From Parapristionchus giblindavisi (lineage: Eukaryota; Nematoda; Chromadorea; Rhabditida; Diplogasteridae), in NCBI GenBank assembly GCA_943737045.1, contig CALSFV010000211.1, positions 1,644,501 through 1,708,500 on the forward strand: a stretch of DNA of 64,000 nucleotides, in the 5' to 3' direction. Positions 55,149 through 64,000 of this stretch are shown here, piece after piece. Position numbers and translations under genes: made by a program. Within the stretch, counting starts at the first letter, position 1, and each line of letters begins with the position of its first letter. Below the pieces are notes generated by a model. It saw nothing but the letters and a program-made list of their open reading frames with translations, was not told the DNA's origin and did not search any database.

Positions 55149-58100
55149 ATGGAAACGGCCACCGTTCACGAGATGCAATTGAACGTGTCGGAGTTTGTGG
55201 AGAAGCGAGCGGCGCAGATTGCTGATCTACTCGCGGTACGGTATCCATTGTTTATTGATTGATGATAATAGTAAGCCAAAGTTGTAGCGCGAAATCGATA
55301 CTTAAAGGGAAATTAAGTCAAATAAATAAGTTTTTCAATCCCCAAATAAAGTTTCACAGGAAGTATACAGTAGTTTTATTGAATTATGAGGTGACTAGGT
55401 ACATTCAGCGTACGATGTGTTATATGTATGTAAGGTGAAGATATGATATGATGGTAATTAGTAATGGTAAGACAATTAGGGGACTAGGTTCACACAACGT
55501 ACGATGTATGTAAGCTAAGATAGAGAAATTGGTGACAGCAGAGATGCCTCAAGCTATAGAGTTGTTGTAAAACGCGCATGTTGCAGGTGGTGGACAACAG
55601 TTTAATGTGAATTAGGTCACTAGGTACATTCAATATGCTATAGTAGTAAAGTAAGGGGAAGATATAGTCTTTGGTGAAAAGGTGCTAGCCGAGATGCCTC
55701 GCGATATATCGTTGGTGTGAAACGTGCATGTTGCAGGTGGTGGACAACAGTGCTCTGGTGGCGGGAGAGGTGACGAAGGGACCGCGCACTGCCGCTCAGC
55801 GACTGCCGCGACACATGCGGCGACGCGCCATGTCGCATGATGTGCGACGGATGCCACGAAGGTACGGTAGGAATGGGCACTGTATTATGTAGCACCTTCT
55901 GATAGTGCACGTCGGTTCATGGATACTGTAGCGAGGATAAGGGTTACTGTAGTTATCTTCCTTCCGCTATGAACGTATCTAATTGATATCAATCGATATC
56001 TGATACTAATCGATATTTCTGATACTAACCCCCTTGAGATTTCGTGCCTTTGCTCGTCCATATCTGGAGCGTTCGAAGCATCGCAAGAAGCCACCGTCGA
56101 GATTCGCAAGGAGACGACCGAGAAATCTGCTACTGGTGGGTGTAATTTTTGAATTTTTTTTCATTCAAAAACGCATATCAATAGGAGTAGGCTCTGACGT
56201 TGGGCCACTCCTGACTTCTTGCTTGTCTCACAAAAAGTTGATCCGATAGTACTGGTATTTACTGATATATCAATTATATTATTGATTTATTTAATTGCCT
56301 GCAACTTTCCAGAATTACGTGCGAAGGCAGCGCAAGCACGTGTGGCTGGAAACGCACATCTGGCACGCCAAACGATTTCATATGAAGGAACGGTACGGTA
56401 TACTTATCGATTGATCTATCGGATTATTGATTTATTTTCCCGGGAAATTAATTTCTACGTTGTTGGACTCTGTAATCTGTGCAATTATCGAACGATTTCA
56501 GATGGGGCTACCGTATTCCCGACCGTAGTTTCCAGCGCGCCTTCCGGCCCATCTACCGTAACACGCGCAGACACGCGGTCATTCGGGACAAGAGCTACCT
56601 CAGCTGCTTCTTGGTGCGTCTTTATTGATTGATTTGTATCGATTTATTGATTGAACCAGCTTGAATCCACTGGACATGATCGCACCCGGTGATTTCGCGT
56701 TTCACCGCATTCACTTCACTCTTGTTACTTATTCGCTATGTTGAGCCAATGCTTTCTATCACTACATTCAGATATCGGCGCCCAGCCAGGATACACTGGT
56801 CGGGTTACTGTCGCCGCTGTGCTGTCCACCTACCGTATCCCAATCGATACGTGGCGTCGGAGGCCGAGACGGACTGCGCGAGATCAACACGCTGTTGTAC
56901 GCAAGAGGTGAGCACATAGGTGGGCGCGTGAAAACGAATTCTTTTTGCACACAGCCTTTCTTACCCTTGCGCATAGCCTTGCCTCGCAAAAATTGAAAAA
57001 TTTCCAGTCAAATCTGCAAAAAATGGACATGCGCATAGCCTTGCCTTACAATTGTCGGGTTTGCGCACAGCCTTTCCCCCAGTGTGCCCACCTATGGGTG
57101 AGCACTGCTCACTGAGCAGGATACTTTTTGGGGTACTACATTATAACCTTATCATCTCCGACGTTGCTTATTTCTTGTTTATTGCTATGCTCGGTGCGTG
57201 AAGTCACCGGGTGGAATTTGTGGCTGGGGCTAGTTACAATCTAAGCCTATCATTACAATATAGTGACAATCTAATAAACGAATATTAATATTAATATTAA
57301 TAATAATCAAAATTAATTCCTTCAATGGGAAATATATACTAGATGAGTCTTGTGAAGGATGTCCGTCGCCAAGGCGAAACGGTGAAAAAAAGTGAATAAA
57401 TCGATAAATCTGACGCGTATTGATTGATTAATTCTTGTTTCATCCACAGACGCCTACCCTCATAAGCTGCTCGGTCCCGCACGGTTTCAGTGGTCAACGT
57501 CCACCGATGGGTACGGTAATTTGTATTGATTGGTTTATACCATGAAAAGTTGTTTGGTTGATCTCGATAAAGTGATTAAATAAAATGTTATCCCGTTATT
57601 CAAGACACATTTACTGCTAGGCCAGTGATGATACATTATCGATTAGGCCAATAAATCTATCCTCTACAATTTGCTTGGTGGTGATTGGATCGTGCTGTAA
57701 AGTAGCAAGATATTAGGCCCTCCGGACTGAATTAGCCTTGATCTATCACATGCCTAGCAGCTATCAAACCAAAGGACTTCGTGTGCCTTGAATAGCGGGT
57801 TGTACTTTAACCTTTTCCTACGATTGCAGTCGCAGTCAGCTCTCATTCTGGGTGCATCCATCGTGTCGGGCGGTTGTACTGGACGAGCTGAAGTCACTGT
57901 TAGGAGTGGAGCTGCAGCGAGGTGCGAGTGCGGATGAGGAGGACCTCGGTAAGGTGTGTCGAAGTTATTGATTTATCGATTTATTGATTGATTATACATT
58001 TTATCAAATACTGCGCTTCTTCTGATATCTAAACCATTTCATTAGTTTTGTAGATTGTGTCCGATAGCTTTGTACGAGATGTCCTCGATATCTCTAGTTA

Positions 58101-61100
58101 AAGGGACACCCCAAGCTAATTTGAACCTCTTCGCTCTGGCCACAGTCTCTCGCATTCTTTGTCTGCGAGAGAGTATTGCCAATGCGCAGAGTAAAATTAG
58201 CTTACTATTAGGCGGTGCCTTTAAAGAAGGGGACCCATGAGTTGGCATGACTGACTCCCGCCACGATAAGCATGCTGGCTATTGTTTATATTATATGGTA
58301 ATTGGCGTAAGGGATAATGAGAAAATGAGAGAGAAAGTATGCAAATTCGATGAGCACTCTCTACATGCCTTGAAAGTTGTACTTTCAATGCTCATAGTGA
58401 GCTTTAAACATATCGGGAATCAATATCAGATATGTCTTTCGATTCGTGTGATGAATCTCTATCATACTATCCGAACAGTCTTATTACGAAAAAACTCGTG
58501 GGTCTCCATCTTTAACTTAAAATGCTGTCCAATTTTAAATTAAATTCACTTCCAGTTGTCCGCTCCCTCGAACATCACCGAATGGCGAGCGGCACGTGTT
58601 CGAATGCTTACTGATGTTTACGAGAACGAAGCGGCCACCATCAAGGTATTACCGTATCCCCGATTGATTGAATTATTGATTGATTGATACAGTATTCATG
58701 TATCGATTGTGGCACGATTACTGTATGCACATATGTAGCAAATAATGTAGTTGTACTGTTTGTTATATTGGTTGTCTGCATACTGTAAGTGTATTGTAGG
58801 CTACTGTAGGAGGTGTACTGAAAGCGTACTGTGGGAGGTGTACTTTAGGCTACTGTGGGAGGTGTACTGAAGGCGTACTGTGGGAGGTGTACTTTAGGCT
58901 ACTGTAGATAATAATAATAATAATACTTTATCTATCAGCACATTAAATGCAGAGAGGGCCAAAACAGGGGGAATCTTCTTATCCACAAGATTTATCCTTT
59001 CGTCTCTGAGAGAATTCATCTCCATTCAAGAAAACGTCGGCATATGAAACTTGATTATGATAGTCAAATAACCCACGAAAACTTGTTCGTCCAATAGGCC
59101 TGCTTGACGAGACGGAAATACCGCTCCTGACTTTCCAAAGTCTTCTAGGAGGGGACTCAACTGTTAATCCTTTTCTCTGGATGAAATAGGCGAGTGTAGT
59201 CGAGAGTGGAGAGAGAATAATCCAACCGACCGAACCGCAGAGAGAAAAGGCAGAAGAGGCTACTGTAGGAGGTGTACTGAAGGCGTACTGTGGGAGGTGT
59301 ACTTTAGGCTACTGTAGGAGGTGTACTGAAGGCGTACTGTGGGAGGTGTACTTTAGGCTACTGTAGGACTTGTACTGAAGGCGTACTGTGGGAGGTGTAC
59401 TGTAGGTATACGGTATCTCATTACAGCTGGAGGATCTTCGTGACCAACTCGTTCGCTATCGTCTGATCGGACCGAAGTCGCACCGTATTCTCGCGGAAAC
59501 ACTGCAATTGGCGCAGGCGGATGATGCGTACGCGTAAGTGGTGGTGGTGTGCTCTCACCATACATGGGCGCCGACATTGGGGTGCTCCCTGTAAAAATAT
59601 TGCTTTTCGAAAATTTCTGAGATGTCACATGTAAAAAATGACGTTTAGGCGAAATTGTTGAAAAAAGTGAAGGCCCCCGTGTAAAATTGACCATTTTTCG
59701 TTCGGATTGCCCATGTAGAATCGAGCTCCAGGTACCCCGCCCCTGTATGGCTCTCACCGACGACGTTGTGTCAAACCTCACCCCTACCGTATCCTTTTGC
59801 AGACTACACCACGCCCAGTGGAGCGAGGTGTTCGCACGATGCGGTCCCGGCCAGTTGATGGACGGCAGCGTGTACTCTCTGCTGATCGAGGACCCCCGAT
59901 GTGGACGGCCCCTGAGACGAGGACTGATGAAGGGAGCCATGGTACTACGGTGGTTTTGAGCAACGAGAGATTTATTGATTGAGTTTATAGCATAGCAATA
60001 TATGAATGTTTACCAATAAGTAGAGAGAGAGGAGTACAATGACATGAAATTGAACACGGCAAGGCCTTATTTGTAGGCGCACCCGGGATAATTTGTCTCT
60101 CCGCTCCATACGTGGGCACGCTGGGGGAAAAGGCTGTGCGCAAACCGGAGAATTGTAAGACAAGGCTATGCGCATGGCCGTTTTTTTTTCCAGTTTTGAC
60201 TGGAATTTTCCAATTTTTGCCAGGCAAATCTATGCGCAAGGCCCCGCAAGGGAAGGCAAGGCTGCGCGCAAAAAGAATTCGTTTTCACGTGTCCACCTGT
60301 GCTCCGCTCTGGCACTGCTATCCCGTAGACAAAACAGCGAGAGAGAGTATTGGCATTGTCAATTTGGCAAAGCGGAGAATTTCGAATTAGCGGGGTGTGC
60401 CTTTGAAAGTGTCGTTGCCAAAATTGAATCGCTCAAGCGATGGAATTCCATAACACTCCCTTTTTTTACCTTTTCCTGTTTTTACCTTTAACTGATGACT
60501 TTTTTTCTTTTTTTTCTTTTGACTTTTTTTTACCTTTAACTGATGAATGGATAAATAAGTAAGTAAATAAAAATAAAATTAAATACTTGAGACTATAAAC
60601 CATGGAGAGACTTATTGCAGCCTGAGCCCGTCTCCGATCCTGATTCTCTCGATCGATCGGCGCCCTCTTCGTCGTTGTGGGACCGCCAGACCAGGCTGGA
60701 CGCGCTAGAGGTACGGTAGTGTTATTGATTGATCGGTTTCCCGCAATTATCGATCGATGTTCAGGCTCGAATTCCGAACAGCGCAATGAACGAACTGAGA
60801 GGATCGTCGCTGGGAGGCGTGCGTGAGACACCCGCAAAGGTAAATTATTTATTTTTAAAAATACTGATTATTGATTTTATCGATTTGTGCTGTGAAAGCC
60901 CGCGTGGTATTGTGCAAAAACCTTGACCTACAGTGCAACTATTCTATTCTCTGTAATAATTATCGTTTTTGACCATACATGGGCGCGGACATGGAGGTGC
61001 CCCCTGTAAAATTAGGGCTTTTCGAAAATTTGTGGAATGCCCCTTTTAAAAATGACGATTAGGTGAAGCATACATGGGCGCCGACATGGGGGTGCCCCCT

Positions 61101-64000
61101 GTAAAATAAGGGCTTTTAGAAAATTTGTGGAATGCCCCCTGTAAAAAGAACGTTTAGGTGATTTTTTTGAAGAAAAAAGTGAAGGCCCCCTGTAAAATTA
61201 ACCATTTATCGTTCGGATACCCCCTGTAGAATCGAGCTCCAGGTACCCCGCCCATGTATGAGGTGAAGTTTTTCAATAAAAAAGTGAAGGCCCCTTGTAA
61301 AATTAACCATTTTTTGTTCGGATGCCCCCTGTAGGATCGAGCTCCAGGTACCCCGCCCATGTATGTTTTTGACCATTATGTTTTTTCTTAGTTTGATGTT
61401 GGAACATGATTGTGCCTTCCTTGTGTTCGTACAAATTCCCTGGTCGTTTGGCAGCATCTTTGGCCTTTTTCTTTCTCTCTGTTCAGAGCTTATTTTTTAT
61501 AATAAATTCCTAAGGTACACCCGAGTTAACTTGAAACTCTCCGCTCTTGCTATCCTCTCTCGCTTTCATTACTTACGAGAGAATGTTACCATTGTGGAGA
61601 GTTTCAAATTAGATCGGCAAATTGCGAATTATTTTTTGTTAAATTTAAAATCATTAAATTAAAATTGTCCTTTTTCAGATTCCTCTTCTTGTCGTTGTCC
61701 GGAATAGTGGTCGTGATACGCTCAACGGCGTTGATGTGATCGTGCCCTCGGGTTACGGTAGCGACCTCTGGGTCGCACTGCAGCTGCGGACGGCACGCGC
61801 CTCTGGACTACGGTAAGCGCCCAGGTTACGGTAGTATCGATTGCTTTGAGTTATTGATTGATTTTAGTGACGAATGCGCGGGACACTCTGAGGCTGCCAC
61901 TCCCTGTTTTCCCTTTGACGCTGTGGATTCGCTCGCGGGCACACTGGAGACGGTGCGACAGGCCAATGAGAAGGAGGTACGGTAGTCAATCGATATTGAT
62001 TGATTGAATGCGGTGTTACATGTGCTTTACGTCTCCACGTAAACTTCACAAGTGGATTTCTCCGTCGCCGTTAGGGCGTTACGGTGCAGGTACGTAAGAC
62101 AAGTGTAACAACGCATCAACAACGTTGGTTGACGGTGTCTTTATCTTGGCTACATCATTTCGTTGGTTAATGAATAGAGGAAGCAATATGTGATAAGAAA
62201 AGAAAGAGACAGACGAGATAGTGTGTAGAATGAGGAGAGTTCCCATTGCGTTTTTCATTTCTTTTCGCAAATTTCAAACAGACCATTAAAGGACCGTCAT
62301 CTATCGCGTCCGTGGAATCGACGACCGTCATTCTGGAGTGATTTATCCGTCAAGTATCCCTTCTCATTTGAATGGACGAAGCTGATCGCCGATTGGAGTG
62401 AGGCTCCGACGACCAGTGAGGTTCGTGTCTCACGACCTCTTTGTTACACTCTTACATACTTTTCCTTTGTTAAAAGCTTTATTCCTTTGCCAAAAAACTA
62501 TGACAGAACATGGTTGAGCCTGGAGGCACACTAATTTGAAGCTCTCAGCTCTGGCACTCTCTCGCTTTCTTTGTCTACGAGAAAGCGAGAGAGTGTCATA
62601 GCTGAGAGGTACTCAACATGATTATCGATCTATTGATTTGTTGATCAGAATCCTCCGTTCGTGCTGAGAGACAGACGGCAGTTGGAGACGATTAGCCAAT
62701 GGATGAATAGAAGACAGAACAAGAAGGGAAGAGGAGGAGGGGATGAACAAGTGCAAGGTATGTTTAAACCTGGGTTATAATCCGGATCCTGATCAGCATC
62801 CGGCAATTAGTATAAACGAATTGTCGAAATGCTGATCTGGTCATCACCGAAGTTACATATATATGACGTAGTGCTGGTAGAGCGAAGTTATAATGAATTA
62901 TAAGAGAGAACAGTGAAACGTGGAAATGGCTGGTTGAAACTGCTATTTAAAGGGACACCCGAGCCAATTTGAAACTCACCGCTCTGACCACATTCTCTCG
63001 CTCTGGTGGATAAAGAAAGCGTTGCCAGAGCGAGGAGTCATAGGTGGGCGCGTGAAAACGAATTCTTTTTGCACACTGCCTTGCCTTCCCATGGGGGGGG
63101 GGGACTTGCGCATAGCCTTGCCTCGCGAAAATCGGACAATTTCCAGTCGAATTCGTCAAAACATAACCATGCGCACAGCCTTGCCTTACCCTTCCCCGGT
63201 TTGCGCACAGCCTTTCCCCCACCCAGCGTGCCCACCTATGGCGAGGAGTTTCAAAGTAGCTCAGGATGTGCATTTAATGCGTATTATTCAGAACTTATCA
63301 ATAAGCATCCGAGCGCGTTCGTTACCGTACAACTGGATTGCGTGGCGAGAGGCCGGCCAAGGAGGTGATTATCGATTTATTGATTTGTAAATTGTTACGA
63401 ATAGAAAATAATCGACAAAGGGCGGTAGAAAGTGGAAGCGTATTCTCTCTGCTTCCGAACTATTTTCTAGAGCATAATCAATCGATAATAATGTAACCAA
63501 TCAATCAATATTTGTATCATCAATGAATCGATAATTGTATAATCAATAAATCAATAATTCTAGATTGGCTCTTATCTGTCTGCCCAATGAAGATGATCTA
63601 GTGAGAGATAGGAGTAAGAAGAAGAGGAAAGTGATTGTGCAAGGGAAGCGAGGAGAAGATGAGAAGAAGAAGGTGACAGAGGAGGAGGAAGACAAGATGG
63701 ATTTGGATAATGAAGGTACGGTAGAAATATTGATCTTTGATCTTTGCACGTGATGCAGAGTACGGAAGTTTGGTTAATGTGAGCGTTAGTTATCATGATG
63801 ATGATAATATCATCCCATCCTGGCCGATTCGCAAGTAAATCAACATCACATTTCAAACTCTTTTTCACCCGTCGTATTTATGTGTCTCGCTTCGTGTATA
63901 CGCATGTTGATAAAAATAAAAATTAATAACGTCGTCTTGAAAATGCTCATAGAGCTTTGTTGAAACGAATACTATGATGAGATGATCTTTGATATTTGAT
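55149..64000 (+). CDS. POP1: Ribonuclease P/MRP protein subunit POP1 (runs past window end)
   Basis: Large protein subunit of nuclear RNase P and RNase MRP, which process pre-tRNA and pre-rRNA. Exons: 55149-55235, 55737-55861, 56039-56135, 56313-56392, 56502-56613, 56772-56907, 57450-57510, 57830-57953, 58556-58645, 59427-59533, 59803-59941, 60621-60710, 60765-60839, 61679-61812, 61868-61981, 62282-62420, 62649-62757, 63292-63364, 63564-63715. Family signatures: [55 protein letters not shown]-type [46 protein letters not shown] and [11 protein letters not shown], in the normal order. Two to three 3' exons lie beyond the window; copies of them are at 16263, 21172 and 9281. All visible exons splice in frame, so this is the probable functional source of the left-hand pseudogenes. 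Confidence 0.93.
55587..55600 (+). repeat. Decoy copy of the POP1 exon 2 start
   Basis: TTGCAG acceptor plus the first 14 bases of exon 2 (GTGGTGGACAACAG) occur here, 150 bp before the real exon 2 at 55737, within a partial tandem duplication of intron 1. Using it would give a truncated exon. Confidence 0.75.
56915..57096. mobile_element. CATAGGTGGGC MITE at the POP1 exon 6 donor, TSD GGTGAGCA
   Basis: 182 bp with ends CATAGGTGGGC/GCCCACCTATG and perfect 8-bp direct repeats GGTGAGCA (56907-56914, 57097-57104). The target duplication spans the last exon base and the 5' splice site, so the donor now exists twice. POP1 copies A and B have the unoccupied site (GAGGTGAGCGGG at about 1543). Confidence 0.93.
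58102..58220. mobile_element. TTAA hairpin MITE in POP1 intron 8
   Basis: 119 bp flanked by TTAA (58098-58101, 58221-58224), same locus as 2238-2356 in the copies. In the present gene a further sequence of about 285 bp (58225-58510, AAGGGGACCCATGAG to GGGTCTCCATC) is inserted right after it, absent from the copies. Confidence 0.75.
58795..59420 (+). repeat. Minisatellite in POP1 intron 9 split by a retroposon-like repeat
   Basis: Units of about 49 bp made of TACTGTGGGAGGTGTACTTT and CTGTAGGAGGTGTACTGAAG occupy 58795-58905 and 59256-59420. Between them lies an insert (58906-59255) that includes the dispersed repeat also at 28960-29165, minus strand, with an (ATT)n tail at 58906-58925. Copy D has only a short version of the array (11196-11260). 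Confidence 0.75.
59559..59749. mobile_element. CATACATGGGC MITE, TSD GCTCTCAC
   Basis: 191 bp with ends CATACATGGGC/GCCCCTGTATG and perfect 8-bp direct repeats GCTCTCAC (59551-59558, 59750-59757). In POP1 intron 10, 17 bp after the donor. Confidence 0.92.
60107..60301. mobile_element. CATAGGTGGGC-family MITE nested in a hairpin MITE, TSD CTCCGCTC
   Basis: 195 bp flanked by perfect 8-bp repeats CTCCGCTC (60099-60106, 60302-60309). It splits a TTAA-type hairpin (about 60077-60400) in its first arm. In POP1 intron 11. Confidence 0.9.
60974..61365. mobile_element. CATACATGGGC MITE nested in a copy of itself
   Basis: The outer element is flanked by TTTTTGAC (60966-60973, 61366-61373). The inner element 61069-61260 (192 bp) is flanked by AGGTGAAG (61061-61068, 61261-61268). 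Removing the inner one and one repeat leaves an outer element of 192 bp. In POP1 intron 13. Confidence 0.93.
62951..63273. mobile_element. Hairpin MITE interrupted by a CATAGGTGGGC MITE in POP1 intron 17
   Basis: Outer hairpin bounded by TTAA (62947-62950, 63274-63277). Inner element 63039-63240 (202 bp) with flanks GCGAGGAGT on both sides (9 bp shared). The homologous hairpin in copy D (14496-14593) is uninterrupted. Confidence 0.85.

Noticed and set aside
61154..61457. Repeated frames with [15 protein letters not shown] peptides
   Set aside because: They lie wholly inside the nested CATACATGGGC MITEs and repeat because the MITE is nested in itself.

Overview
This is a 64 kb eukaryotic window, most likely from a nematode or nematode-like metazoan. 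The genes are split by many short introns with T-rich CAG acceptors. Four same-strand genes lie head to tail with gaps of only 420-570 bp. Two of them have a CAG acceptor just upstream of the start codon, as expected for spliced-leader trans-splicing. The one long retroelement is an RTE-clade non-LTR element of a type common in nematodes. The species cannot be named from sequence alone.

Right part (40.3-64 kb, + strand). In order: RFC5 (clamp-loader small subunit, 40340-46554), a MED30-like Mediator subunit (47054-51978), mitochondrial ribosomal protein uS17m/MRPS17 (52551-54727) and POP1 of RNase P/MRP (55149 to beyond the window end; 19 exons visible). All four read as intact when spliced. 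They are housekeeping genes in DNA replication, transcription, mitochondrial translation and tRNA/rRNA processing. They share no pathway, which fits an operon-like or simply compact cluster.

Left part (about 0.9-37.6 kb). There is no independent intact gene. It is built from partial genomic copies (exons plus introns) of POP1 and of the last two MRPS17 exons, in both orientations. Three large inverted repeats organise it: P1 (909-4369 / 4718-8178), P2 (16440-18722 / 18982-21020) and P3 (29288-32547 / 33811-37070). The POP1 copies carry a nonsense codon, lost splice sites, frameshifting deletions and transposon insertions, so they are pseudogenes. The longest (10433-16874) has both the first and the last POP1 exon but lacks exons 3-9. 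A dead 5'-truncated RTE element (26036-28599) sits in one copy.

Transposons. The window is packed with small non-autonomous elements. Many can be delimited exactly because another copy of the locus in the same window preserves the empty site. Classes seen: several families with CATA...TATG ends and 8-bp target duplications; CAGGG-ended hAT-like elements (8 bp); a 120-bp CACAG...CTGTG family (4 bp); TTAA-flanked hairpins and a 1.4 kb TTAA-flanked long-TIR element carrying exon-like sequence; and one TTA-flanked PIF/Harbinger-like element. The most interesting points are the dated palindromes, the MITE that duplicated a POP1 splice donor, the multi-family CATA/8-bp group with self-nesting, and the recurrent TACGGTA plus (ATTG)n signature at the starts of POP1 introns.
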